A DNA stretch of 64,000 bases from Lineus longissimus (GCF_910592395.1 NC_088314.1:16649998-16713997); one strand, 5' to 3'. Counted from the stretch's first letter, positions 41,841 to 54,410 are shown. Notes: generated by a model not told the origin, from the letters alone. Program-made: numbers and translations.

Positions 41841-43924
41841 AAAAAGGGCATACGAGATGAAGAAAGTGCGAAAGAGAAGTTTCCCCATACAGGTAATCAC
41901 CCCCCCTTGTCTGTAGCAAAGACCCTGATGACTTGGGAGCTGTTACAGCCCGTCTTGGTTATAAGTTTACACGTTTTTTTGTTCTTGTATCACTATCATG
42001 AAAACAAAATGTAACAATAATTATCTGCATTAGTTTTACACTCAAAAGCTTTTCAAATGCTCTTTTGCCTTTCTCTGATTCCTCTCACAACGGTTGTGCC
42101 CGCCAACTTGTCCCCACAAACGCACCGCTTAGTGATGAGCAGTTCGATGAATATCTCACAGATGGCACTGCTTATCACTTGACCACCCTGGCTGAAATGT
42201 AATATTTTTTCGAAGAGCAGAAAGGGATGAAAGAGTCTACTCGGTTTCAGGCTACTAGCTCCACCTATGCAGCATTTGGAGAGACATCCAAATGCTGCTT
42301 ATTAATTTTTTTAAAACTTAAAAATGATTCCAGTAAATCTTTGCGATATATCAGACGTCTGGTGCCAAAAATAGAGAAAGACTTTTAATTCCCAACATCG
42401 CTGATGGCTGATGCTAACACAGTGCCATCTAGTGAGTAATTCCCAAATCATGCTTATCGAAATCACCATCTTTTTTCCGGAGACTAGCAGATGGGTAAGA
42501 TCACTCCAAAATGAGTAGGGTACAGACTTGGCTCCTTACACTTGAAATCTAAACGATAACATCAACATCAACAGCTTGTGCGTGTACAAACCCAAAAAAT
42601 ATGTGTAACATTAAAAGGTGGCCAATTAACATCTTTCGGTAAAGAGGGATAAGAAAATACAATTCCCAATGATGAAATCATAATCAGTAATTTTCAACAA
42701 TCATTTATAAACAATCATGATGCAACAAAATATCAAACAATTTCGATCTTCCAAAGCATAATTTTGACTTCCAAGATTATAGTGTGAAATGAAACATTAA
42801 TGAAACAGGACAAAATTGGTGAAAATTGGTGAAAATTGGCTATACATTCTTGGATATGAGTGAAAAAATACATGACACATAATAGGCAAGACAAGGGAGG
42901 TGACTGGTGCAAACAACCCCCTTTTGAGGAAAAGTCTTTGTATTTGACCGTGAAAATTTGGAACTCCCCTAACTTCCAAATATACCTCTAAAATGGTTAT
43001 TTTTGGTCCGATTCTGAAAATTCAAAGTTCTACCCAGAGCAGAGCCAAAGATCTTTCCATTTCTCCTGTCAAATTTAGCCCTTTTTTTAAGAGTGGAAAA
43101 ATGGAAATTCTCAAAGTATCGTATATGTCTCATCCCCGTGAAGTGCTCATTTGTACATCTCCTGTCGTGATACTGTGAAATTATTAGGCTTGCAAAATAA
43201 AGGGGTTTACAGTAACTTGAACGAAACACCAGCCTAATTTGTTTACGCCACAGTCATAACCCTGTTACTTGTCAGTGCTACGCCACAGAGGAGTTCTGCC
43301 AGTACCTCTTTGAATTCTCGTTTCAACCAAAACAACATATTCAAACTATAAAGTTAAGTCACCAAAAACCATTCAAAATGCAAAGAAACTAAACGCTGGA
43401 GTTAAACAACTATTTTACTACGAAAGAACACGTTTAAGTCGACAAACTTAATTGTCCATCTCGATCACCAAGAGACAAACCTTCAACCTTGGCCTTGTTG
43501 CTCGAGGTCAAGGTCACTGTTTACAAGAGGTCAAGGCTACATGTACAGTTCAACCTATGAATATTCTGCCTGCCTCACTGGATTGCAGTGGTGCCCTCTA
43601 CATGGCATAGGATATGACACTGTCCAAAAGTTGATTAGCACATCTAAATCACTCCAATTCATCAGTAAACTTTGTGTATACTGCATTTCACATAGTGGAA
43701 TGTCCAGACTGCCTTTCTTACAAAGCGATGGCAGCACTTGCCCTGGTGCCAATGTCATGACAGCTCGTCACTTTGCCTAATTTTGTCAAAGTTTTCTGTG
43801 GCTTCAAATTTCTCAGGGTTAAACATGATCTTATGGCAACCACGGGGAAAAGCTAACACAATATTGCAACAATATTCATACGACAGACAACTGAACAATA
43901 ATATGCATATTATACTGATAGAGT
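41841..43924. other. No gene seen
   Basis: AT-rich sequence, possibly the far 3' UTR or flank of the minus-strand RASSF gene. Short GGTGAAAATT repeats lie near 42818. There is no supported coding segment. Confidence 0.4.
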
Positions 43925-44050
43925 CAGTTATAACAATATAACTGAGTTATAACAGTATAACTGAGTTATAACAGTATAATTCTGTTATAACGGCATAACA
44001 CCAAATTATGAAAGTACAACTCAATTATAACAGTAAAACTCACTTAAAAC
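43925..44050. repeat. AT-rich ~20-bp tandem repeat
   Basis: Units of about AGTTATAACAGTATAACTG occur repeatedly, some degenerate (GTTATAACGGCATAACACC). The motif is partly self-complementary (TTATAA). Confidence 0.7.
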
Positions 44051-45490
44051 TCAGTTTGAATGAAAATCGACAGATAACATTGCCAGTTTCTGTATAAACT
44101 CCCCATTCGTTGTTAACAAAACCAAGATATAACACACGAAAACTCTGATCCCCTGAAGTTTGTTTTAACTGGGTTTCGGCAGTACCAAAATGAGTGGGCC
44201 TTCACTGAAATATTTGAGAATACAAGTACCTATCTAGAATAAGGAATAGTAAAGCCAACTACTTAATGTTGGAATGAAAACAATCAAAGTTCGATGCATC
44301 GAGTCAGAATCGTAAAATATTAAATGCAGTGAAGTCGACAATAGTCAACAAGTCTGCCATGATAAAAACCTGACTATCAGTTTTCACCTTATGTCATAGA
44401 AACTTGATACTCCTTCAGGATTGGGTGGAAGTGGTGAGGGTGGGGGGTGGGGTGCGGACAACATACGCCTCCAGCATGTCTGCCATCATTTCTACCAGCA
44501 GGGTGACAGGGGGTATACCCCCTTGCCTGGAAGATGGGGAGTTTGTACCCCCTTTTCTGCTAACAAAATTTCGATATACTGTACTGTCTTAAAAGGAATT
44601 TTCATGATGTAATGTGTAAAATTTGGGCATGGAGCTTACTTTGGTGCAAAAAGCATTTGAGTGGGGTCATCTTACCAAGAAATATTTTTTCAGACAAAAA
44701 TTGTTTTTGAAATATTATTGGTAACCCTTTTAGTTTGGAGTTCTTCAATTCAATTCTGGCAAAAGTACTGACTTCTCCCAATCTGTATTGGAAATTACCG
44801 TTACTTATAAAAGGTGCAAATGAATTCTGTATTTGCTGCAAAAGCAACCCCCATCGACACATAAGACCAAATCATTCAACAGTTCATATTTGGAGGAAAT
44901 CAACAACATAGACTATTTCAGCACAGACAGAAGTAATTCACATCATTATAGCATACACATCAACTAAATAATAATTTAGTTTCAATTAAAACCAATCGAC
45001 TTCCAGCTCAGCAACAAAAATGTGTGACATCAAACTGAAAGCTCAAGTTTTGTTGCACTTGCATGTAACCTGACGCTGTTCACTGTTCACGCCATGAAGA
45101 ACGAACAAGTCATTTCGAAAGAGCGGGCTACCTACGATTCACGAGGTCACTTTTCACCCTCATTTCGTGTTTTCAAGTAAAAGTCAGTTGACTTGTGACA
45201 AGTGAATCATGACAAGTGACTATATGAATCCTGTATAACTCCAGCCTAAAAAGTATTTCTAATGTTAGCCATTCAGACAGTAACGGAAACCAGGTCAGAG
45301 TCATGGAATTTTTGTCACTTTTCTATAAGCAGAAAAAAATTGCAGTTTAAAACGAAAATCACCCTTTTTTAACAAGATTTAACCTGATCATTCTTCGTCA
45401 CTGCCTCATGATCATGTTTTCTAAGGTTTACAAAGAGTGTGTCATGTCTTGTTTTTAATCAAAAGCCAATAACGAACATGCTCCTGATAA
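44051..45490. other. No gene seen
   Basis: A G-rich stretch lies near 44435-44455. The rest is AT-rich and without splice-supported coding potential. Confidence 0.4.
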
Positions 45491-45494
45491 GTCA

Positions 45495-45760
45495 ATCCTA
45501 TGTAAACCAGGCCTGAGTCATTGTTTCATCCAATGACTGGAGGTGAAACTGAATGCTATGTAAACCATGCATCAGCCAGAGCTGCGGAAACCATGAATCA
45601 TATGTAAACCAGGCGGCTCAAGTCATTGCTTCATCACGTGACCTTAAGTGAACCATGAATCTGATGTAAACCATGCCTTAGTCATTGTTTCATCACGTGA
45701 CTTTACACCAACCATAAATCCTATGTAAACCAGGTCTTAGTCATTGCTTCGTCAGGTCAC
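45495..45760. repeat. Degenerate ~60-bp tandem repeat
   Basis: ATGTAAACCAGGCCTGAGTCA, ATTGTTTCATC and CACGTGAC-type blocks recur four or five times with irregular spacing (about 45500, 45558, 45602, 45664 and 45722). Confidence 0.65.
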
Positions 45761-46094
45761 CCTGACTTCCAAGAATCAGCAAACAAGTTTGAAAAACACT
45801 GCATTGCCATCATCATTCTTATACAGGTTGACTGACAGGCAAGTGAAAAGTTTCAAATCTTTGTAAAACAACATATTGACAAATCAACAAACTATAAAAG
45901 CCAACCCAACAGGTGGAGACAAACTTCAGATAGAAAAGCCTTTTCACAACCTTCTTTTTCATAAAGAAGTTTTCCATTTTTCGTTTCAGCTTGGTAGATC
46001 ACCTACCCCCACCCCCATAAGTTTCTCACCGATATAAATGAATGGCCAAATGAAAACTGAATCAGTAGTTTCAATACCAATAGTAATGTTCGCC

Positions 46095-47045
46095 ATACAC
46101 AAGCAAGTTTTGTTACACAGTAGCAAGTTTTGTTGCAGGGATATGTGATTTCTGTTGCATGCAAGTAGCAACAAGCGATTTTGCACTCCACACCTAACAA
46201 TTTTTTCCAGGTTTGAGAGGTGCAAAAATTTCGTTGCATGATGCTGTAACGGGAGATTTTTTGCATGCAACTGTGGGCAAGTATAGTATAATACAGTAGT
46301 ATAGTTTGGTAGTATAGGAATTGCACAAAAAATTGCAAGGTAAGGCAGTACAATTAAGGTCTCAGTACAATAATAACCTGTGTGTGCATTAATGCATACT
46401 GTCAGCGGTTTTCTAGACTATAGAGGCTATAATTGTACCGAGTCTATAATTGTATCACTTTTACCTTACCTGGCACAACACTTTTGCATATTTCAATGTT
46501 TGACTAACATTACAATGTTCTGCACAAACAAAATGTGCATTGACTTTACCGCAAATTCTCAGCTGCCTATTACTTGTGGATATAATTAGCACGACCAATT
46601 CCCTGCTCCAAATCTTTCGGGAAAACTAAAGAACAATGTGAGGGGACCAAAGATGCACAAAAAGATTATACAGCGGTCATTTCGTTGTTTCACAAATGAA
46701 GAAAATTGCCAAAGGAAAAATGTTCTGTATTCCATCATCGAAGTTTTTCTGCCGTGAAGTGTGTAAAAAGATCCTGGGTCACACTTGTCCAGATTGGTTG
46801 AGGGAAATGAATTTCCTTCCAACACTCCATGGCAGCGCACATGCAAGTGTATGCAATTCTGAAATTCTCTAATTTTTTTTTTCTCACAACTATCTTAGGT
46901 GCAAGAGCGCAGTAATCGGCAGTTATGACTGATTCGTGTCACAGGCAATTGGATGACAACTACAAACAAGCAATTTTTGTCACATGCAATTATCATTGCA
47001 TGTCGCAGCAACAAAAATCGCTCTTTAGTTCTGCACTTTACGAGT
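46095..47045. repeat. Scattered TTGCATGCAA / GCAACAAAA motifs
   Basis: AAGTTTTGTTGCAGG, TTTTTTGCATGCAACTG, ACATGCAATTATCATTGCATG and GCAACAAGCGATTTTGCAC or GCAACAAAAATCGCT occur several times within 1 kb, partly as inverted pairs. They may be remnants of one fragmented inverted-repeat element, but I could not set its ends. Confidence 0.35.
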
Positions 47046-47672
47046 TGAAATTGGATCCCTATTTTGCATATTTTCTACATTATTTCAAACACTAGTGTAT
47101 AAAAAATTCTTGAGACAGGAAACTGAGGTCACCTCAGGCAAGTCACTTAACCTTGGCAAGGATCAGGATGCACAAGCACCCACAAATGCAGCAGCTTAGC
47201 GATTATACAAATCCACCGTGAAATACAAATTTGACATTCCATATTTTCGTACGTCCAGATCTGAATGAATCCACAATGATACCAGGCCTGTCATGTGTTC
47301 TCCATAAAACGTTTTAACAGGGCGGAAAAACAGCACATGAAAATTGACACATATCAAAAATCAGCCACCCGGAAAATTTTCACTGAATCAAATAAATCAC
47401 TCACAGATATACATTTTCAAACATTTTTTTACAATTTCAACCCTGTTAAAACTACTTTAGGAGAACAAAAAGTTTCTGGAAACTGATTTTCCCGACTGAA
47501 TCCACAGATTGACAATAACTTCTGAGTGGCATTCTCCATGTCTATGACATTCTTTCCGTCCTGATTCTAAGAACATTTTGACATAATCTGGAGATCTCAA
47601 TCACATTTTTCGCCCGCATCATTCTACAGAATCTGATTCCGACACCTTTCACTGGATTCTATCCCATAATTT

Positions 47673-50600
47673 CTACGCCGTACTTTCTCCCGTGTCGCTA
47701 GCTTCTGACACAATCTCTCGTACTCGCGCATTTAGTTGCAGTTTCTTAACTTTATATTTCGTACGCAATTGTTCAATGTGTTCTTTTTCCTCACGATCAA
47801 GAATCTCGAGGAAGTTGGACAATTCTGGTATACTAAACGCCTCCCACTGGAAGAGAGAAAACACAAATATTAGGACTGACAACTTCACAAGAAACAGAAT
47901 GCTTACTCTCTGTTCCAAATTTCACTCAAAGGCAGGGGGACTAAACGCAGGAACAGAGGGGCTAATTTGGCCATCTTCAGGTGACTAATACACACAGTAA
48001 GGGCCCTGGGTCATGTCAGATTCAGCACTAAATATATTCCTCGTACAAGCATGAATCATTTCGACATACTGTGAGATGTGAGAGACCCCTATTGGCGACT
48101 TTGTGTAACTTCGTCTTGGCGGCCGAGCTGCTGCCTATATTGTCCCTTTAAGGAACTGATACTGAACTGGGGGTACTGGTTGTCTCACCTAAACCAGGAG
48201 GGGTGGAGCTAAACTGCAGACAAACATTTTAGCTCCACCCAGGTGGTTTTGGTGAGACAATCAACACCAACCATGATGTATCAGTTTCTATTCCAAAATC
48301 ATAAAGCAGAATAAACTTTACAGGCATATTCTTCATCAGAACACTTTTTCAAGACCATGCACTGTCCACAAAATTCATTACCCTCGAACCATTCTCACCA
48401 ATGTCGTCAGAATCAAGCACATACCCAATTCCCACTAACATAAAATAACAGTGCCCAACACTGATGGGGAATGAACATGGCCTCAGTAACTAGGGAAACA
48501 AATACTTTGTTGCCACGGCAACCGAGTGACATCCTTACCATGATTTCTCCCGTCTCATTTTCTTGCAGCACAAGTTTCCACTGGCTCTCAGACTCCTCCT
48601 CCTCCCACTTCAGCCAGAGCTGCAGTGGCTTCTCACCGTCGGGCAACTTACGGATTTGAACTGAAATGAGGCAGATATACTGTGAATCGCCAAAAAATTG
48701 GTGGCGTTTCATCTCACAGGAAAACTTGATTTGTGAAAATAATATTTTCAACTTTTTGCAAATCAAGTTTTACTATGAAAATATTGGATTTCCAATAAAA
48801 AGAATATGTTCTTTTTAAACCATAAAGAAATTTCGTAGTCTGGCCAAAAAAATTTTTCTAAGAAAAATTTGTGAATCGCAAAAATAAAGGGGCACAGAAT
48901 TTTATAGGTTTCCCCTTGGAGTTGTTGTTCTCCAGGGAGTATTATAATACTCCTCCAAGGCTTTTCATCTGAGGGCAAGGGGTCAGCTATTCCCCTGCTA
49001 AAATTCCATCACTTTCAAACTTCTGACATGGACATAAAGTTTTGATGCCAGAAATCAGTCTATTCTTCATCATTAACAGGAGAGATGGTTCAGAGAGAGA
49101 TTTTCAGAAACTGAAATACATCATCCAATTTTGGGAACATTCCTGAATTTCAAAATGGCCAGACTGATATAGTTAGTGTTTATTTTATTGGAAACTTACG
49201 TTTGTTATTGTCGCCAATAAAATGATGGTAGAGGGCAAACTTGTGTGGATTGTCTGTGATATGGAACTTGTGTAGGAGTAAAGATATCACTTCTCGCGTC
49301 GTTGTATCACTGAAATCATAACAGATATCAAAGCAGGGCTTTCGAACTATCAGTGGCCTGTTGGGGTGCCAAGGTGAACCAAGGGGTACCAAAAAACTGC
49401 CAGACTGTCCCAGTGGGCGCCAGGGGTGCCGATGCCGACCTTAGCAGCCAGGTCCCCCCCCAAAAAACAGTTTATTTGCAAAGGCTGTATCAGTGACTGG
49501 CATAACCACCGAGGTTTGACATAGTCTACACGCTTACCTGGTAATATGTAAAGCTTTGACTGTGTCTCTGGGTAAATAGAAAGACGTCGTCTGGGTGTGA
49601 TCGTCCTCTATGTCTTCATGCGTGAGCACATCGTAAATAGACGGTGGCCGTACGCCTATCGACATGTTGATTGGACGAGTTAGGTTCATGTTTACCCGAA
49701 TGAAACCTTGGAATGTTAGGCCATCTTCTCTCTGAAAGTACAGTGGAACCTCCCTTAGCGGACACCTCTCTATTAAGGACAACCTCTCTATTAAGAACAA
49801 CCTCTCTATTAAGGACACTAGTTTTGGTCCCAAATTGGTAGTTTCTATTCCATTTGACCTCTCTAATCAAGACACCTCTTTAATTAAGGACAGGACTTGC
49901 CAGTCCCGAAGGTCTCCTTAATGGAGAAGTTCTACTGTATACAGCAAATCAACATTTCATAAATCACAAATCAGATTTCGAGAGTGAATGAAAAATGCCA
50001 CCCACAGGCACAATCCAAATTTACATACGGTGCAAAAATGAAAATCTGATTGACATTGTAAGAGATACAGGGTTGACAAAATCATTAAATTTTCTAAAGG
50101 GTTTTGTATCAGGAATTCATGTTTGAAAATTTCATCCCGAAAGGGTTTAAACAAACTGAGAAAGAATTCTGAGAGTAGAAATGAGGAGAAGAATTTGACG
50201 CGGTGATGGAGTCTCGTAACATCCGAAACTGGTGTGATGTTGCCGACGATCACCACCAGCTCCTTAACTAAAACACCGACCTGCCCCTGGTTAGCCTCAT
50301 TAGAAACTTGAAGATATTGGATGAGAAACAATTGACAAGAAACGAACTGGTAAATTACGGTGCCTTGAAAAGATTCCCATAATCAAATCATAAGCACCAA
50401 AATGATTTTTTTAAAGAAAGCATAGCAAGTAATCAAACTAATTTGACAATATTCTGATTGCAGCAAATGATATCGATGCCCACGACCCAGCCTGTTCATC
50501 ATATATATATTTAAAGGGTTACACCATTCTTTGTCACTGGTTGCACCGGAAAATAGAATGCATTACACAATGCCATTGTTTTGCAATTAGCTGAATTTTG

Positions 50601-52657
50601 GTATTTAAAGTATTACATATCTTTATCTAACAACAGTATTGTTGAAATTCACACTCGGCACGTATTCACACAATTTGGAATTTTCAAATTCAATTACAAA
50701 TTTGTAACGATTGGTGCAGGCCTTTAATGTTAGCGAATCCAAAGCAATATTGAGGAAAACTGACTAATTGTTTCATTAATCTGGCTTCCGATCGACTGTC
50801 GCTCACGAGTCTAATGAATATTGATATTGACCCTGGCAGCAGAGCAGCGTAATATAATAGCTCAGGCCAGACGATGTGGCCAGCCTCCAGCCCCGTGGGG
50901 CCCCAGTTCCTTAGAATAGAAATATCCAATCTGCAAATTGCTCGAATTCCATGATCATGTGATGACGGAGACATTGATTATGGCAGGATTTCAAGGTCTT
51001 AAGAGTTTTCATGATGACAGGGGAGTGAGATGGTAAAAAGGGAGCTCCCCAGGCCTGATCTGGGGGGGGGGGGACTCGACCACACTGGTATGTACAGACC
51101 TGTCCCGGATTTGGCCGGCATGTCTAGCTGATTTGAGTCATCGTGGCAGGCCCACGTGGATCTTCAAAAGCCCCCATTCATATTGAAGTGTACCAGGCCT
51201 ACCGCGAACCGCATGCACCAAAACTGCCTCACAACACCGACGAAAATCATTATCATAGATCAGCTTCAGTGTGATACTACCAGTGGCGGTGCATGGTGGC
51301 AAGCAGGGGTATTATCCTCCAGGCCAGGTAAAGCCCACGCCAAAGCTGTCCCCTTTAATACAAAATGCTCTCACCCCATCGATCAGAAATTTGTTGTCAG
51401 AGCCCAGATTATAAAATACTCCTGTCTTAAATGAACATCAAATGAAGGCAAAGGAAAATACAGAAATGTTCGAAAAGTGAAAAAGTTGTTCCGTTTCCAG
51501 TTTTTGATAATGAGTGGTTTTAGTTATATACAGGGTGGTCCAAAATCAAGATTGTAAACATCAAGTTTTTAGTAGTTTCCAGTTTCAGTAGTTGCAACGA
51601 ACACTTGTTTGAAATTTTTTGCTCATTTTAATTCATTGATCAGCAATGATCTAGAATTAAAAAATTATTTCGGTAAACGGAACCAAAACTTGTGAACCAC
51701 GTTAGTAATTATCTCTGCACAACTTTCTACACGAAGATTCCCTGTCCACTGTATGTTGGCCCAAGGGTACTGCAAAAAAGCTCAGGGTTTTTTTCTGCAC
51801 CACACTGTATATACAATGTATCTGAAAGAGTTGCCAACCTACCGGTTTAAGCAGAAGTTGTCCCTGAATAGAACACGAACAGTAAATTACTCAAGTTAGC
51901 ATCCTCATTTTGAACCTGACACCCAAACACAGCCACCCCTCACTGTGGCCCATTGACTTAGAGCCATAATGAATATTGATTGACTTATCACGTCCAACGC
52001 TATCCTATTGATATTACGGCCTTGGTATCCGACAATCGATGGACTATCTTCCTGCAGCAACAGCGTCCCGATAGCGTAATGTAGAATATAGACGTGTGCA
52101 ATAAAGTATGAGGGAGTGTGACCTTTTTAGCATGAAACAGACCGTGAGCATTCGATATTGTATTATTCCATATAAGCATGTACATGAATGTATTGGTAAG
52201 TGCGGCTCAGTTAGGATGAACTGGAACCCAAATCACACATAATGTAATGGTTTCATTAGGAATGTGACAGCGCCGGCCGCAGGAAGGGATTGGAACGATT
52301 TGATCAATTAATTGATTTACTTTTATCGCGTAAATGCGTGGTAAGAGAGATATTTTTATTAGTAGAGAGAAACCTAAGTGATTAGGAAGCATTTATTTAC
52401 TCTGTTTTTAAATCTCAGCCAAGGGCCCAAAACATTGAGGATGAAGAATAATTGAAAGGCCCACAGTGCACCCCATGGTCAAAGACTTGTCTGGAGATCC
52501 TGGGTATGTATGTTTTGCTTACCATTTCCATAAGAAGTCCATGATTTGTATTCTTGGAATTGAATTCCTCTATCCGGCGTCGAATGTCTTCCTTGGGAAG
52601 CGACGAGTAGTCTGGTCGGTCATTTGGCTCATAACCAGACTCGAATTCACCAGATTC
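47673..52657 (-). CDS. RASSF1/3/5-class Ras-association/SARAH protein (3' five exons)
   Basis: RASSF1-5 proteins bind Ras/Rap GTPases through an RA domain and pair with MST/Hippo kinases through a C-terminal SARAH helix. Five exons join in phase on the minus strand: 52523-52657, 49538-49731, 49200-49309, 48539-48660, 47673-47846, giving 244 codons plus TAG. Exon 1 of this set (ESGEFESGYEPN, SSLPKEDIRRRIEEFN) matches the linker before RA. The RA domain spans the next three exons (GFIRVNMNLTRP, VRPPSIYDVL, TSFYLPRDTVKALHI, DNPHKFALYHHF, VLQENETGEIMWEAFSIPEL). SARAH follows (LSNFLEILDREEKEHIEQLR). SIYD and FSIPEL favour RASSF5-like sequence, but in an invertebrate one gene likely represents RASSF1/3/5. 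No start codon is present in these exons; the 5' exons lie upstream (>52657), where 55641-55652, 60982-61058 and 63332-63364 are candidates. A MITE adjoins the acceptor of exon 49538-49731. Confidence 0.93.
47985..48160. mobile_element. Family Y repeat, uninterrupted copy
   Basis: CACAGTAAGGGCCCTGGGTC, TTCAGCACTAAATATATTCC and GAGATGTGAGAGACCCCTATT, ending near TTGTCCCTTTAA. It shows the target site (CATACTGTGAGATG) that is broken by a MITE in the copy at 38553-38890. It lies in the last RASSF intron. Confidence 0.7.
48179..48262. repeat. 84-bp foldback (hairpin) repeat
   Basis: GTTGTCTCACCTAAACC and GGGTGGAGCTAAA pair with TTTAGCTCCACCC and GGTTTTGGTGAGACAAT. The arms are ~34 bp with few mismatches and the loop is short. 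It lies in the last RASSF intron and is likely a tiny MITE. Confidence 0.75.
49741..49937 (-). mobile_element. MITE family P, copy 7, abutting a RASSF splice acceptor
   Basis: Reads CAGTGGAACCTCCCTTAGCG to GAAGTTCTACTG on the plus strand. TA flanks it at 49739-49740 and 49938-49939. Its left end is 9 bp from the upper border (49731) of RASSF exon 49538-49731, so the intron's branch-point and pyrimidine region must lie in the MITE. An internal ACCTCTCTATTAAG block is repeated. Confidence 0.9.
50511..50727. mobile_element. Family X MITE, TTAA-bounded
   Basis: Starts TTAAAGGGTTACACCATTC; the right end in reverse complement is TTAAAGGCCTGCACCAATC. This gives imperfect 19-bp inverted repeats that include TTAA. 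The interior has CAGTATTGTTGAAATTCACA and TTCAAATTCAATTACAAATT. TTAA ends are typical of piggyBac-type targets, but the superfamily is not proven. It lies in a RASSF intron. Confidence 0.75.
51190..51358 (+). mobile_element. Family Z repeat copy
   Basis: AAAACTGCC, CTTCAGTGTGATACTACCAG, GGCGGTGCATGGTG and GCTGTCCCCTTTAA match 39019-39155. It lies in a RASSF intron. Confidence 0.6.
51531..51807. mobile_element. Mariner-like MITE with TA flanks
   Basis: CAGGGTGGTCCAAAA at the left; the right end in reverse complement is CAGTGTGGTGCAGAAAA. TA flanks both ends (51529-51530, 51808-51809). 277 bp, noncoding. The ends resemble those at 56655-56893 but the interiors differ. Confidence 0.65.
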
Positions 52658-52679
52658 CTGCAAGTAGAAGAAATGAAAA

Positions 52680-53250
52680 TTATGAAGACTTTGGTGAGAA
52701 ATTATGAATACTCAGGGAAAAAATCATGAATACTCTCGTAAGAAATTATGAATACCCAGGTAAGAAATTATGAATACCCAGGTAAGAAATTATGAATACC
52801 CAGGTAAGAAATTATAAATACCCAGGTAAGAAATTATGAATACACAGGTAAGATATTATGAATACCCAGGTAAAGAAATTATGAAATACCCAGGTAAGAA
52901 ATTATGAATACACAGGTAAGATATTATGAATACTCAGGTCAAAAGTTATGAATACTCAGGTCAAAAGTTATGAATACTCAGGTCAAAAGTTATGAATACT
53001 CAGGTCAAAAGTTATGAATACTCAGGTCAAAAGTTATGAATACTCAGGTCAAAAGTTATGAATACTCAGGTCAAAAGTTATGAATACTCAGGTCAAAAGT
53101 TATGAATACTCAGGTCAAAAGTTATGAATACTCAGGTCAAAAGTTATGAATACACAGGTCTGATATCATGAATACTCGGGGGGTGGTGGAAATTTTGAAT
53201 ACTCCGGCAAGAAGTTATGAATACTGAGGTAAGAAATTGTGAATACTCCA
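52680..53250. repeat. 22-bp tandem array beside a RASSF splice acceptor
   Basis: Two unit types in blocks: TATGAATACCCAGGTAAGAAAT (about 52690-52930) then TCAGGTCAAAAGTTATGAATAC (about 52930-53160), with degenerate units to 53250. They share a TATGAATAC core. The array starts within about 25-70 bp of the acceptor of exon 52523-52657. Arrays of this regularity lack unique spacers, so this is not CRISPR. Confidence 0.93.
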
Positions 53251-54018
53251 GTAAGCAGTTCTGTTGTTCAAATGTGCTTTATCATGACACATGTCTGAGC
53301 TGAGATGTAATCAGCACCCGAACGAGATTTCATATTTCGCCATTTTGCCATCTCTGCAAGACCACAGTCTAATAAAGGGTTAAACAAGGTATCTGAAATC
53401 ACACCATTACAATTGGGACAAGTGACCGTTTATATTGATTGACTTTCTGGATAGCTGCGCCTCATGCCGTCACCTTCGGACATGTAACTTAAATCAATGT
53501 CGCAATAGAATCCTAAGGAATTCATCGACTCGACCATCAACAAAACTCCCCTGATACAGTACGGAAATCCCATTGCGAGAATTGAATATATTTCCATGGA
53601 AACATTAGGTGTTGCCATGGCGATGTAAGTAAGGTGACTACATTACAATTGGACAAGTTAATGATGACGGATCTGATGCAAAAGACAGTCGGAATCACAC
53701 ACTTCGATGAGTTCGGATAGGGCCCGCTGCCTCATCTTCATGTCCCATTAACTTTGTAGCATGCCTTGATTGACAGTTCGTCCGATGGCCATGTATCCCA
53801 CAAGCACTTGTTGCTCGATGATATGCTACTTATTACAATGATTACCAGTCAAGATTTAATGACAGGGAGTCAAGCTCATGGACCCCTCATTCAATAGCGT
53901 AAAGATGATTAGTTATCTGTTATTCATGTCCCATTGACTTTTGCAGCGTAACTGACAGTCGTCGAAAGAAAATGTTTTCTTCCTTGCTGCTCAAAGATGG
54001 ATGAATCACTAAATCTCC
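53251..54018. other. RASSF upstream intron, no gene seen
   Basis: A minus-strand frame at 53430-53618 begins MATPNVSMEIYS but lacks a convincing donor site. TCCCATTGACTTTTG-type phrases recur here and near 54500 and 54690, suggesting an old diffuse repeat. Confidence 0.4.
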
Positions 54019-54410
54019 TTTTTTTTCTTCAGGCAGTCGCTCTGCACTTGGAGGTGTTATTCTCTGGAGAATACACCATGTCCAAGGCAGGATGAGCGTT
54101 TCAACTTGCCATTATGGTAAGGCACCAATTGGGTTTATTGGCCTTGTGACTCCATCTTTGGCCAGAGGTAGAGCTCAAGCCCTAGTTCAAGAAGGTTTCT
54201 CACTTGGTGGGGTCTTTTGCCTGCCCTGGCAATGACAACAGATAGAGGAACCCTGGTTTTACGTCTCATTCAAAGGACTGCGAAAAGAGCCAGGAATTTT
54301 GAGTTCCTTGAAAAGCCACGCAGGTTCATCCAGAAAACAATCCTGGGGTCTCCCCCCAACTCTACAGCATGGTAGTCAGCAGTATCAACCACTTGGCTCT
54401 GAGGCTGCAC
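54019..54410 (-). mobile_element. tRNA-derived SINE, reverse copy
   Basis: In reverse complement it carries the same order as the SINE at 2278-2682: tRNA-like head (GAGCCAAGTGGTTGATACTG), GAACTCAAAATTCCTGGCTC, CAGGGCAGGC, CCACCAAGTGAGAAAC, GGCCAATAAACCCAATTGG and an A/GAA-rich tail (TTTTTTTTCTTC on the plus strand). It is full-length but diverged. Confidence 0.82.

Noticed and set aside
52690-53160. CRISPR-like regular repeats
   Set aside because: Uninterrupted tandem array without unique spacers, in an animal gene's intron. The same applies to the other arrays.
53430-53618. MATPNVSMEIYS frame as a RASSF first exon
   Set aside because: Position and orientation fit, but no good donor in the required phase; similarity to vertebrate RASSF short-isoform starts is too weak.
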